From Parvularculaceae bacterium (GTDB taxonomy: Bacteria > Pseudomonadota > Alphaproteobacteria > Caulobacterales > Parvularculaceae), in contig JAGRDS010000019.1 in the NCBI GenBank assembly GCA_020446945.1, positions 53,294-117,293 of the forward strand: DNA of 64,000 nucleotides, given 5' to 3'. Under the pieces are notes generated by a model. The model saw nothing but the letters and a program-made list of their open reading frames with translations. It did not search any database and was not told where the DNA came from. Numbering within the stretch: position 1 is the first letter of the stretch; every line of letters starts with the position of its first letter. The translations under genes were made by a program, and so were the position numbers. Below, piece by piece: positions 1 to 8,007 of this stretch.

Positions 1-693
1 GTCCGTCTCCCATGCCCAGTCCGACGCCATTTTCATGAAGTCGCGTAAGGTATCGCGGGCGCGTGCGGCGGCGGCTGTGTTTTCGGCCTTTTCAGCGCAA
101 ACCTCATACAGGAGGTGATGGTGGCGCGAAAGGATCTGGAAGGAGATAATTGCGCCCATCGAAAGCTCCCACGCCATGGCGTTCAGGGAGGATCCGCCCT
201 CGATCAGCATACGAATTACAATTGGCGCGATGCAGATCAACAAAATCTGCCTGGAATGATATTTGTCCGCAGCCGCCGTCATGGCGCCGCCGACACCGCA
301 AACAGCAGCCCAAGCGACCAGCACATATCGTTGGTCCGGCATGGCGAGTTCGAACAAGGCAAGAGAAATGAAAGCGCAGACAATCGCCTGTAGCGCGCCG
401 AACAACGCCGTTTCAGCGAGGATTTGACGGCCGACTTGCGGGGTGAGCCGCTTTACGTCGAGTATCTTCCATCGATAGGATTGAAAGACGGCGAAGCAGG
501 CATATATTACGAACGATGATTTGAAGTGAAACAGATATTCGGGGTAGATCGCGAATATTATATAGGCGGTCGCGAATATGTTCGCGATATTGAATACAGG
601 AATTTGAATCTGAAGTTCAAGGAGGCGCCGCTCGACGACGAAGTCGGGCGCGTTCTGGTCGCCGCCGAAAAGTTTCAACAATAACGCCCGCAT
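1..693 (-). CDS. Membrane sensor protein with PAS start, N-terminal part only (partial at left edge)
   Basis: An open frame of 231 codons runs leftward from an ATG at 693 and leaves the window at base 1 with no stop. The first ~25 residues are soluble. They are followed by several hydrophobic stretches (roughly residues 30-190) separated by short charged loops, typical of an integral membrane sensory domain. The last residues read ...MKMASDWAWETD, the usual beginning of a PAS domain in membrane-bound diguanylate cyclases and histidine kinases. The output domain lies outside the window, so cyclase, phosphodiesterase and kinase remain equally possible. The membrane part resembles in layout that of the protein at 16419-17498. 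It is divergent from the DUF3137 gene. Confidence 0.72.
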   Translation of the reverse strand, partial: MRALLLKLFGGDQNAPDFVVERRLLELQIQIPVFNIANIFATAYIIFAIYPEYLFHFKSSFVIYACFAVFQSYRWKILDVKRLTPQVGRQILAETALFGALQAIVCAFISLALFELAMPDQRYVLVAWAAVCGVGGAMTAAADKYHSRQILLICIAPIVIRMLIEGGSSLNAMAWELSMGAIISFQILSRHHHLLYEVCAEKAENTAAAARARDTLRDFMKMASDWAWETD

Positions 694-787
694 CGAACGC
701 GCATCTCCCGCAATCCTGTTCGGATTTAAGCCAAGGACGTTAAATGGCGGTTTACCAAGTGCGGCGAGGGTTGGCCCGGGTAAAACG

Positions 788-801
788 GGGAGCGATCTCC
801 C
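788..801 (+). promoter_or_regulatory. Short hairpin covering the Shine-Dalgarno of the DUF3137 gene
   Basis: GGGAG (788-792) and CTCCC (797-801) form a 5-bp stem with a CGAT loop directly before the ATG at 803. The GGGGAG at 787-792 is also the only good ribosome binding site for that gene, so the stem would hide it. The effect on translation is inference only; the stem is short. Confidence 0.25.
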
Positions 802-802
802 A

Positions 803-1783
803 ATGTCGCTGAAACCGCCGTCCGGACGGCAGATTTTCCGGGGATTCGACACATATTACGGTTCTTCGATTGCGCCGTTTCTCGCCGAAAGGGAGGCTGA
901 CCGCGCCGGAGCGGTTACCAACATATTAATTCTCGGCGCCGCGACCCTGGCGCTGGCGAGCGCGTTTGCGTTTTTTGGACCTTTCGGAGACGGCAATCTC
1001 AAAGCTGCGATTTATATCGGCCTCGGCGGGAGCGTTTTGTGCGGCTGGCTGCTGGAACGAACCCGCACCGACATCACCCATGGTCTTCTCGGCCTTGTTG
1101 CATCGAGGCTTGGGTTTTCCTATCGCGGCGAACTGGGCCGCCCGGATTACTACGCCCGGTTCAGGGCGTTGAACCTGCTGCCGGGTCACAATCGCGAAGC
1201 GTGGGAAGATGAGATCCGCGGAATATATTCAGACGCCGCATTCACCTTGTGCGAAGCGCATCTGAAACAGAAATCGTCGGGCAGGAATTCCTCGACGCGA
1301 ACCGTTTTCCACGGCCAGCTTCTCATCATAGATTATCCACGGCGATTTCTCGGCGTTACGGTCGTGTTGCGCGATACGGGGGTTCTCAATCGGCTCGGTA
1401 AGCCGGGCAAGGACTTTTCGCGCGTCGGTCTCGTTTCTGCGAAGTTTGAGAAGGCATTTGAAGCCTGGTCGACCGACCAGGTCGAAGCGCGCGAGCTGCT
1501 CGACCCGGTTGTGCTTGAGCGCTTCCTCGAGCTTGAAAAACTCTATGACGGAAAAAAAGTCCGCGCCGCTTTCGATAACGGGAGGTTGCTGATCGCAATT
1601 GAAACCGGAGACCGCTTGAATATGGGCACAATGTTCAAGCCGCTTGCCGGGGCAGGCAGGGTGGAGAAAATTCTCGCTGAATTCGACGCTGTGTTCGATC
1701 TTATCGACGTGCTTTTAAAGCGGCCGGAGGGTCGCCTCGATGGCGCGTTTACAGTCGATAAGGTGCGCGCAAGCGCCCATTGA
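803..1783 (+). CDS. DUF3137 family membrane protein
   Basis: This 326-residue protein has two hydrophobic segments near the N-terminus (about residues 38-58 and 67-83) and a long soluble C-terminal part. The pattern FHGQLLIIDYPRRFLGVTVVL (about 170-190), followed by a segment around FDNGRLLIAIETGDRL and an acidic C-terminal helix, matches the DUF3137 family. These are two-TM proteins of unknown function found beside diverse genes. No catalytic motif is visible. The start at 803 has GGGGAG ten bases upstream. The gene ends 7 bases before the stop of the convergent helicase gene, leaving no room for a separate terminator. The family assignment is from pattern memory. Confidence 0.75.
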   Translation: MSLKPPSGRQIFRGFDTYYGSSIAPFLAEREADRAGAVTNILILGAATLALASAFAFFGPFGDGNLKAAIYIGLGGSVLCGWLLERTRTDITHGLLGLVASRLGFSYRGELGRPDYYARFRALNLLPGHNREAWEDEIRGIYSDAAFTLCEAHLKQKSSGRNSSTRTVFHGQLLIIDYPRRFLGVTVVLRDTGVLNRLGKPGKDFSRVGLVSAKFEKAFEAWSTDQVEARELLDPVVLERFLELEKLYDGKKVRAAFDNGRLLIAIETGDRLNMGTMFKPLAGAGRVEKILAEFDAVFDLIDVLLKRPEGRLDGAFTVDKVRASAH

Positions 1784-1790
1784 GCGGGCG

Positions 1791-2897
1791 CTATCGCACG
1801 AGCGTAAGTTTGTTCGCCGCGCGCGTCACGCCAGTGTAAAGCCAGCGCGAGGCGTGTTCGCGGAATGCGTAGCTTTCGTCGAAAAGGACAATCTCATCCC
1901 ATTGGCTTCCTTGCGCCTTGTGGACGGTGAGGGCGTATCCGAAATCGAATTCGTCGGAATTTCTGCGTTGCGCCCACGGAACGCTTTCGGGTCCGTCAGT
2001 AAACATCGCCTTGGGAACGGATATTGAAACATTCTTGCCGCCGTCTTCCGGCGCGACGATCATGCGCGCCTTTTCTCCGCGCGGCGCCTTGCGCAATACG
2101 ACTGACCAAATGCCGCCGTTCAAAAGACCCTTGGACTTGTTGTTGCGAAGGCAGACGAGTTTTTCCATCGCCTCCGGCATTGGATCGGTATGGTTCTTCA
2201 ATTCTCGGATGCGGTCGTTGAATCGCTTGCGCGTTCTATTGGTTCCAACGAGGATTTGATCGGCGGCGAGAATATCGTCGGACGCGATTTCGTCCTTGCG
2301 GATAATCCGGCATAGGTGATCGCCGCCGAAATCGTCCGAGCCGGTTTGCGGCTTTCCTTCGCGGATCTGCATGGACAGACGGATGATCGGATTATCCCTC
2401 GCCTGGCGGTGAATTTCGGTCAGCATGAAGTCAGGTTCGGTATCGGTGAAAAATCCTCCGCCTTTGACGGGCGGCAATTGCGCCGGATCGCCAAGCACGA
2501 GAACAGGCTTGCCGAATGAAAGAAGATCACGGCCGAGTTCTTCATCGACCATCGAACATTCGTCAATGATGATGAGATCGGCGGTCGAAGCGGGCGCATC
2601 GCGGCGGATGGTGAACATCAGCTCGCCTTCCTCCGCCTCATCGTCGCGCGCCGGGCGATAAATGAGCGAATGGATCGTCGTCGCACCGGCGCACCCTTTT
2701 TGCCGCATTACATGCGCCGCCTTGCCGGTAAAGGCGGCGAAAGCGACCTCGCCGTCAGAGTTTTCCGCAAAGTGACGCGCCAATGTCGTCTTGCCGGCGC
2801 CGGCGTAACCGAACAGGCGGAAGACCTGAGCGTCGCCCTTTTTCAGCCATCGATCGACGGCTTTTAGGGCGTTGTCCTGTTCAGGGGAAAAGAGCAT
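1791..2897 (-). CDS. RecD-like ATP-dependent DNA helicase (AAA_30 / UvrD C-terminal type)
   Basis: This is a superfamily 1B helicase of 368 residues, much shorter than RecD or RecD2. Walker A is GYAGAGKTT (residues 30-38) and Walker B is IIIDECS (111-117). LGDPAQLPPV (138-147) is motif III, and a C-terminal motif around LTVHKAQGSQWDE (about 325-337) matches the UvrD_C_2 domain that completes the ATP site. It would unwind or translocate on DNA 5'-3' like other small RecD-related proteins. The biological role of these short forms is not settled. The N-terminus begins directly with the helicase core, so there is no RecBCD-binding domain and no SH3-containing RecD2 extension. It lies downstream of xthA, a DNA repair gene, on the same strand. 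Confidence 0.88.
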   Translation of the reverse strand: MLFSPEQDNALKAVDRWLKKGDAQVFRLFGYAGAGKTTLARHFAENSDGEVAFAAFTGKAAHVMRQKGCAGATTIHSLIYRPARDDEAEEGELMFTIRRDAPASTADLIIIDECSMVDEELGRDLLSFGKPVLVLGDPAQLPPVKGGGFFTDTEPDFMLTEIHRQARDNPIIRLSMQIREGKPQTGSDDFGGDHLCRIIRKDEIASDDILAADQILVGTNRTRKRFNDRIRELKNHTDPMPEAMEKLVCLRNNKSKGLLNGGIWSVVLRKAPRGEKARMIVAPEDGGKNVSISVPKAMFTDGPESVPWAQRRNSDEFDFGYALTVHKAQGSQWDEIVLFDESYAFREHASRWLYTGVTRAANKLTLVR

Positions 2898-2916
2898 CCG
2901 AGTTAGTGTTTCTTTC

Positions 2917-3114
2917 TCAACGGCGTATAATCTGCGGCGGAGCCGCCTTTTTCACATTGCGCTTATCCGTCAATTTCGCCTCCACTCCGCCCAATGAGAT
3001 TGAGTCTCCATCGTCGAATTCAAGGCTGACGCTTTTTTTGGAGCATGTATGATTATCGATTCGCCATTTGACAATTTCTGCGAGGTTGGAAAATGATCGT
3101 GCTCCAGCATGCAA
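2917..3114 (-). CDS. Possible small protein, unknown (frame and start uncertain)
   Basis: The 279 bases between xthA and the helicase gene are open in two leftward frames. This one ends at 2917 with 65 residues if a TTG at 3114 is used, which has GGAAAG six bases upstream. It encodes a segment with alternating hydrophobic and charged residues (KKSVSLEFDDGDSISLGG) that looks like beta strands. The other frame starts with ATG at 3173, three bases after the xthA stop, and ends at 2970. Codon use in both is less GC-rich at third positions than in the neighbours. I do not recognise either product. A frameshifted single gene, or no gene at all, is possible. Confidence 0.25.
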   Translation of the reverse strand: MHAGARSFSNLAEIVKWRIDNHTCSKKSVSLEFDDGDSISLGGVEAKLTDKRNVKKAAPPQIIRR

Positions 3115-3176
3115 GCAGCGCTTTCCAAAGAGCCGTATTCGGAAAAATTCCGGCGCCCATTCCCCCTGGCCATTTC

Positions 3177-3971
3177 TTACGTGATCTCCACCCAGACCGG
3201 CACATGATCTGACGGCTTTGCTTCGCTTGTCGCGCGGCCGCGTTCGGAGCGGTCGACGCCGGCGTCCTTCAATCGATCGGCGGCTTGCGGCGAAAGGAGC
3301 AGGTGATCGATGCGGATTCCGTGGTCTTTCTCCCAGGCGCCGCGCTGATAGTCCCAGAATGTGTAGAGCGTTTTTTCGGGATGAATTTGGCGGATTGCGT
3401 CGGTAAAGCCGAGATTCAATATTTCGCGCCAGGCGCCTCGGCTCTCCGGCCGGAAAAGCGCGTCGTCTTTCCAAGCTTTGGGATCGTGGACGTCTTCCGG
3501 TTCGGGAATGACATTGAAATCACCTGTTATGACAAGCGCTTCTTCAAGCGTGAGCAACTCCTTTGCGTGCGCCTTCAAACGCGTCAGCCATTTCAGTTTG
3601 TAGTCGAATTTGGGGCCGGGCGCTGGATTGCCGTTCGGCGCATAAATGCCGACGACGCGCACCGGCCTGTCGTCCGTAGGCGTTATAAGCGCCTCAATAT
3701 AGCGTGCATGATCGTCGGCGTCATCGCCGGGCAGTCCCTTGCGCGTTTCATCGACAGGATGCTTCGAAAGCAGTGCGACGCCGTTATAGGTCTTTTGTCC
3801 GTGAACATGGACGTTGTAGCCGCGATCCTCAAACTCGCTTGCCGGAAATTTCTCATCGACGCATTTGATTTCCTGAAAGACGCAGACATCCGGTTGCGCC
3901 TTTTCGACCCATTCGAGAATGCGCGGCAGGCGGGCGTTGATCGAATTTACATTGAAACTGGCTATCTTCAT
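3177..3971 (-). CDS. xthA: Exodeoxyribonuclease III
   Basis: This 264-residue AP endonuclease and 3'-5' exonuclease acts in base excision repair. It begins MKIASFNVNSINARLPRIL, then QEIKCVDEKFP (metal-binding Glu), VGIYAPNGN, ITGDFNVIP with the catalytic Asp/Asn pair, a D/W/L segment around YTFWDYQRGAWEKDHGIRIDHLL, and ends with a SDHVPVWVEI block carrying the general-base His. These are the ordered landmarks of the ExoIII/EEP family, and the length is normal (~260-270). An ATG 33 bases upstream is in frame, but the family starts at MKI. It starts 4 bases after the nitroreductase stop, so the two are probably co-transcribed. Confidence 0.95.
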   Translation of the reverse strand: MKIASFNVNSINARLPRILEWVEKAQPDVCVFQEIKCVDEKFPASEFEDRGYNVHVHGQKTYNGVALLSKHPVDETRKGLPGDDADDHARYIEALITPTDDRPVRVVGIYAPNGNPAPGPKFDYKLKWLTRLKAHAKELLTLEEALVITGDFNVIPEPEDVHDPKAWKDDALFRPESRGAWREILNLGFTDAIRQIHPEKTLYTFWDYQRGAWEKDHGIRIDHLLLSPQAADRLKDAGVDRSERGRATSEAKPSDHVPVWVEIT

Positions 3972-3975
3972 GATC

Positions 3976-4665
3976 TCAGTCCCGATGAAAGGTGACGAAT
4001 TCATCGAGCGCCGCGCGTTCTGATCGAAGGCTGTTCACCGGCGCCGATCTATCGGGGCGCCCAAGCGCCATGCCGCAATAGAACTGTTCGGTTTCGGGAA
4101 CGCCAAGGATATCGCAAACCGTCTTGGCGCGTGTCGTCCATGTTTCCTGCATGCAGGTTGCGTAACCGCGCTCTTCGGCGACCAGCGCGATCGACAGCAT
4201 CAACATGCCGAGATGCGCCCATTGGCCTTTGTCGAAACGCCTATCGAGCGTGAAGAACAGGCCGACCGGCGCACCGAAAAATTCCAGATTGCGTGCGACA
4301 TGCGCAAATCGGGCGGGTTTGTCCTGACGCGGAATGCCGAGTTTTTCATACATCGCCTCGCCAAGCGCATAGCGGCGGGTGCGATAGGGCTCCCAAAGAT
4401 TAGGAGGGTAGATCGCCAGTTCGCTCTCGACGGCGAATGGATTGCCGGAAAGCGATTGCTTTACCGCGTCGATTACGCGCCGCCTGGCCGCGCCGGTGAC
4501 GACATGCACCCTCCACGGCTGCAGATTGCCGCCGGAGGGTGAAAATTTCGCGGTTTCCAGAATCGTGCGGATCTCGTTTTCCGGTACAGGTTCGTCGAGA
4601 AAGGCGCGTGTCGAGATGCGCTTTTTGAGGATGGCGGATACGGATGTGTCTGTCATGTCCGCCAT
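3976..4665 (-). CDS. Nitroreductase family NAD(P)H:FMN oxidoreductase
   Basis: This 229-residue flavoprotein has the typical N-terminal motif KKRISTRAFLDEPVPENEI, which contacts FMN phosphate, followed by SPSGGNLQPWRVHVV. A C-terminal GMALGRPD segment also fits the nitroreductase fold. The family reduces nitroaromatics, quinones or enones with NAD(P)H as homodimers; the true substrate cannot be read from sequence. An alternative start lies three codons in. The start is only 27 bases from the start of the divergent ClpP-like gene. xthA follows 4 bases after the stop. Confidence 0.88.
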   Translation of the reverse strand: MADMTDTSVSAILKKRISTRAFLDEPVPENEIRTILETAKFSPSGGNLQPWRVHVVTGAARRRVIDAVKQSLSGNPFAVESELAIYPPNLWEPYRTRRYALGEAMYEKLGIPRQDKPARFAHVARNLEFFGAPVGLFFTLDRRFDKGQWAHLGMLMLSIALVAEERGYATCMQETWTTRAKTVCDILGVPETEQFYCGMALGRPDRSAPVNSLRSERAALDEFVTFHRD

Positions 4666-4692
4666 GTCTTTCGCAAAAGTCGAAACCGGTCA

Positions 4693-5349
4693 ATGATCGC
4701 CGCTATGCTCACCCGCGGAAAACCCGTTTTTCTCCTGACGCCGGCGCTTTTCGCCGTTCTTGCGCTTTTTGCATGGAAAAGCGGGCGCAAAGTCTATGAG
4801 GTTGGGCCTGAACTCGAAATTCGTGAAGTTGGCGACGCTGTCGTGATGCGCTGGGCGCATGACGTCGCTGCGCCGATGGCGGAGCGTTTTCAAACGGCGT
4901 TCGACGACTGGAAGGGCCGGACCGATCATATCATCATAGAACTCGATTCGCCGGGCGGCGCGCTCGCCGAAGGGCGCCTGGTTGTTGATGCGATCGAGGC
5001 GATGCGCGCGACGCACCTTGTCGCGACCCGGGTCGGTTCAGGCGACGAATGCGCTTCGATGTGCGTGCCGATCTACCTTGCGGGCGAGGAACGCATCGCG
5101 GCGCGCGATGCGCTGTTCATGTTTCATGAGCCCTCAAGCTATGATCTCGTCACGCAAAAGCGCGTCGACAAACCCGGATTTGAACAACGAATGACGAGTA
5201 AGCGGTTTTTTGACCGCTATTTCGCGGCGTCCGAAATGGACCCGCAATGGCGCGAAAACCTGCGCGTTGCTTGGAAAGGACGCGATCTGTGGTTTACCGC
5301 TGAAGAGCTGGTTGAGCAGGGCAGCGGAGTCGTCAGAACCTTAGACTGA
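4693..5349 (+). CDS. Membrane-anchored ClpP-like serine protease
   Basis: The protein has 218 residues. A single hydrophobic anchor (about residues 10-28) precedes a ClpP/crotonase-fold domain. It has the oxyanion strand IIIELDSPGGALAEG (80-94), a nucleophile candidate Ser122 in the setting C-A-S-M-C, and a His145 candidate in FMFHEP. The family comprises extracytoplasmic ClpP-like proteases that lack an ATPase partner. The domain probably faces the periplasm, which fits the paired cysteines flanking the serine; this is inference. The substrate is unknown. Its 3' end overlaps the convergent erpA stop by 9 bases, and its start is 27 bases from the nitroreductase start. Confidence 0.75.
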   Translation: MIAAMLTRGKPVFLLTPALFAVLALFAWKSGRKVYEVGPELEIREVGDAVVMRWAHDVAAPMAERFQTAFDDWKGRTDHIIIELDSPGGALAEGRLVVDAIEAMRATHLVATRVGSGDECASMCVPIYLAGEERIAARDALFMFHEPSSYDLVTQKRVDKPGFEQRMTSKRFFDRYFAASEMDPQWRENLRVAWKGRDLWFTAEELVEQGSGVVRTLD

Positions 5350-5685
5350 AAAACTCGTGCCGCAGCCGCAGCTTGCGGTCGCGTTCGGATTTTTGATTTT
5401 GAACGCGGCGCCGATCAATTCCTCCGCGTAGTCGATTTCCGATCCGCCCAGATAGTTGAGCGAGATTTCATCGACTAGGACTGTCACGCCGTCCTTTTCA
5501 ATAACGAAATCGTCGTCATTGCGTTCGCCCGTTATGGCGAATTCATACTGAAAGCCTGAACACCCCCCGCCGTTCACCGCAACGCGCAGCATCGAGCCCG
5601 CCGGCTCCTTTTCAAGGATTTTGGCGATCCGTTTCGCGGCTCGCTCGGAAAGGGTGACGCAAGGCTGCTCAAGAACATCGGACAT
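5341..5685 (-). CDS. erpA: Iron-sulfur cluster insertion protein ErpA / A-type carrier
   Basis: This 114-residue HesB/IscA-type carrier delivers Fe-S clusters to target apoproteins. The three ligand cysteines are visible: one in VNGGGCSGFQYEF (about residue 43) and the pair CGCG near the C-terminus (ATASCGCGTSFSV). The domain begins after a short N-terminal lead MSDVLEQPCVTLSERAAKRI. The frame stays open upstream, but the start at 5685 matches the family length (~107-120). It is divergent from dgt, with 80 bases between, an arrangement I recall as common in alphaproteobacteria. ErpA, IscA and SufA are hard to tell apart; the dgt neighbourhood favours ErpA. Confidence 0.9.
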   Translation of the reverse strand: MSDVLEQPCVTLSERAAKRIAKILEKEPAGSMLRVAVNGGGCSGFQYEFAITGERNDDDFVIEKDGVTVLVDEISLNYLGGSEIDYAEELIGAAFKIKNPNATASCGCGTSFSV

Positions 5686-5765
5686 GCACCCAAAATAGGG
5701 TGTGCGAATGCGCTTTGGAAGGGGGCGCCCTTGCCGCCCGCGCCGACGCATGAAAAGACGCGGAT

Positions 5766-6959
5766 ATGGGCTTTGCAGGCCGAAATCCGATGGCGTTTCC
5801 GGCGCCGCTCGCGCCTTATGCGGCGCGGGCAGAGATAACCCGCGGGCGCCTGGTCGCCGAGGGCGAAAGCGCGACGAGAACGCCGTTCCAGCGCGACCGC
5901 GACCGCGTCGTCCATGCCGTATCATTTCGCCGCCTCAAGCATAAAACGCAGGTTTTCATCAGCCATGAAGGCGATCATTACCGCACGCGGCTGACGCACT
6001 CGCTGGAAGTTGCGCAAATTTCGCGGTCGATTGCGCGCACATTGCGCCTCGATGAAGACCTCGCCGAATGCATCGCGCTTGCGCACGATCTCGGGCATCC
6101 TCCTTTCGGTCATACCGGCGAGGATGCGTTGAAGGAATGTATGGCGGCTTTTGACGGGTTCGACCATAACGCGCAGACGCTGCGGCTGCTGACGAAACTG
6201 GAGCGACGCCATGCGCGTTTCGACGGGCTGAACCTGACATGGGAAACGCTTGAAGGCGTCGTTAAACATAATGGCCCGCTAGCGGGGCCGCTGGCGCGAA
6301 AAGCCGAACCATTGCCGGCGGCGATCGCCGAATACGCCGGCCAGCACGATCTCTGGCTCGACAGTTTCGCATCGCTCGAAGCGCAGGTTGCGGCGGTCTC
6401 GGACGATATCGCCTACAACAATCACGATGTCGACGACGGTTTGCGCGCCGGACTGATCTCGTTTGGAAGCGCGCGGGAATTGCCTCTCGTCGGGGCGGCG
6501 ATCCGCGATATCGAAAAAGCGTTTCCCGGCGTTTCGCGCGAAATTGTCATCGCCGAGGCCGTTTCGCAGCTCATCGGCGCCATGGTCGAAGATGTCGTCG
6601 CTGAATCCCGCCGCAGACTTGAGAGCGTTCGCCCGGTTGATGCGGACGCTGTTCGCCGGGCGGGCGCGGCGATGGTCGATTTCTCTCCCGGCATGAAAGA
6701 CCGGCTGACCCGGTTGCGCGCGTTTCTCCATGAAAACGTCTACCGCCATCGGGACGTCAATCGTATGAGGGAGGAGGCGAAAGACGTCGTCCGCGCGCTT
6801 TTTCGCCGTTACATGGACGATCCCGGCGCCATGCCCGTGGCCTGGCGCGCCCAAGGGACCGAGCGCCCGCGCGCCGTTTGCGACTATATCGCCGGCATGA
6901 CAGACCGATATGCGGCGCGCGAATATGAAAGATTGTTCGGGAAAGCCCCGCTCGGCTGA
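5766..6959 (+). CDS. dgt: Deoxyguanosinetriphosphate triphosphohydrolase-like protein (type 2)
   Basis: This 397-residue HD-domain enzyme hydrolyses dGTP or other dNTPs to the deoxynucleoside and triphosphate. The N-terminal TPFQRDRDRVVHAVSFRRLKHKTQVF, the metal-binding RLTHSLEVAQISR with the first His, and AHDLGHPPFGHTGE with the HD pair are characteristic. A further Asp lies in SDDIAYNNHDVDDGLRAG. The length is typical of the shorter type 2 form rather than E. coli Dgt (~505). The exact nucleotide specificity cannot be read from sequence. In many relatives argS follows; here 186 bases lead straight to the SPOR gene. Confidence 0.93.
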   Translation: MGFAGRNPMAFPAPLAPYAARAEITRGRLVAEGESATRTPFQRDRDRVVHAVSFRRLKHKTQVFISHEGDHYRTRLTHSLEVAQISRSIARTLRLDEDLAECIALAHDLGHPPFGHTGEDALKECMAAFDGFDHNAQTLRLLTKLERRHARFDGLNLTWETLEGVVKHNGPLAGPLARKAEPLPAAIAEYAGQHDLWLDSFASLEAQVAAVSDDIAYNNHDVDDGLRAGLISFGSARELPLVGAAIRDIEKAFPGVSREIVIAEAVSQLIGAMVEDVVAESRRRLESVRPVDADAVRRAGAAMVDFSPGMKDRLTRLRAFLHENVYRHRDVNRMREEAKDVVRALFRRYMDDPGAMPVAWRAQGTERPRAVCDYIAGMTDRYAAREYERLFGKAPLG

Positions 6960-7145
6960 CCCGAAAATCGCCTGAATTTTCCCCAGATTAGGGGAATTGG
7001 GCTGTCCTGGTTCGACCGCTTGGCGCCGGAATGATATGCTTGCGCAACGTTTATGATTCGCTCATTGAGGGCGGCGATTGAGGGCGGATATCCGGGCGGC
7101 GCTTCACCTGACGGTGCGGTGCGCGCCGCCGCGAAGGAGACGATC

Positions 7146-8000
7146 ATGAAGGCGGACGCCGTTTCATTTGACGACGAACTTGAAGAGTTCGAAGATTTTG
7201 ACGAGGAGGACGGCGACGAGGAGCGGGGCCTGTCCGGGCTCGTCGTGCTTTTGATGGGCGTCGTCATGTTGGGCGCGCTCGCCTCGGTGGTGTGGATCGC
7301 CTACAAGCAGGGCATCCGGAACGGGCAGGCGCAAAATGGCGCGCCGATCGTTACGGCGGAACCTGAGCCGCTCAAGATCGAAAACAATATCGCCGATGCA
7401 GCCGACGGCGAGGGGCTCGCGGTTTATGACCGCCTCGGCGGCGGCGATTCAGAACCTGTCGAAGCGATTGCTTCAGGCCCTGAAGAGCCGGTGTCGCGGT
7501 CCACCGAAGATCCGATCGGCGCCATTACGGCGCAGATCGGCGATCCCGCCGGGCTAGCCGATGATGCGGTATCGGATCGTATCGCCGAACTCGCGGCGCA
7601 GGACGAGGCGCTCAATTCAAGCCCGCCTGCGGCGACGCCCGCACCGGACATCATGCCCGAGGCGACGCCCGCGACCGCGCCGACCGCTGCGAGCGTGAAA
7701 ACGCCGAATGCGTCGCAATCCCGCGCCGCGGTTTCCACGAGCGCGCTTTCCGGTTCTCACCTTGTTCAGGTCGGCGCCTTCCGGTCACAGGAAGAAGCCG
7801 ACGCCCAATGGTCGAAGCTGCAGGGGAAGCTGTCCGACTTTCTCGCCGGCAAGTCCGATGACATCGAGCGCGCCGATCTCGGCGCCAAGGGTGTCTATTA
7901 CCGCCTTCGCATCGGCCCGTTTGCGTCCTCCGATGCGGCCAAGACTTTTTGCGCCGGCCTTAAAGAGCGCGGAACGGACTGCCTCATCAAGGCGAAATAA
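7146..8000 (+). CDS. SPOR-domain membrane protein
   Basis: This 284-residue bitopic protein has an acidic N-terminal tail (residues 1-28), one membrane helix (about 32-54) and a long low-complexity Pro/Ala/Thr-rich linker. A C-terminal SPOR domain spans about 205-284, starting SHLVQVGAFRSQEEADAQW and ending with the RIGPFASSDAAKTFC strand-helix. SPOR domains bind denuded peptidoglycan at division septa. The start at 7146 is chosen because AAGGAG lies 8 bases upstream; an in-frame ATG at 7053 lacks one. NagZ, another murein-related enzyme, starts 8 bases after the stop. Confidence 0.88.
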   Translation: MKADAVSFDDELEEFEDFDEEDGDEERGLSGLVVLLMGVVMLGALASVVWIAYKQGIRNGQAQNGAPIVTAEPEPLKIENNIADAADGEGLAVYDRLGGGDSEPVEAIASGPEEPVSRSTEDPIGAITAQIGDPAGLADDAVSDRIAELAAQDEALNSSPPAATPAPDIMPEATPATAPTAASVKTPNASQSRAAVSTSALSGSHLVQVGAFRSQEEADAQWSKLQGKLSDFLAGKSDDIERADLGAKGVYYRLRIGPFASSDAAKTFCAGLKERGTDCLIKAK

Positions 8001-8007
8001 GCCCGTT

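Noticed and set aside
3285..3995. Rightward open frame of about 236 codons opposite xthA
   Set aside because: It mirrors xthA codon positions, and the product shows no domain; the real gene is on the minus strand.
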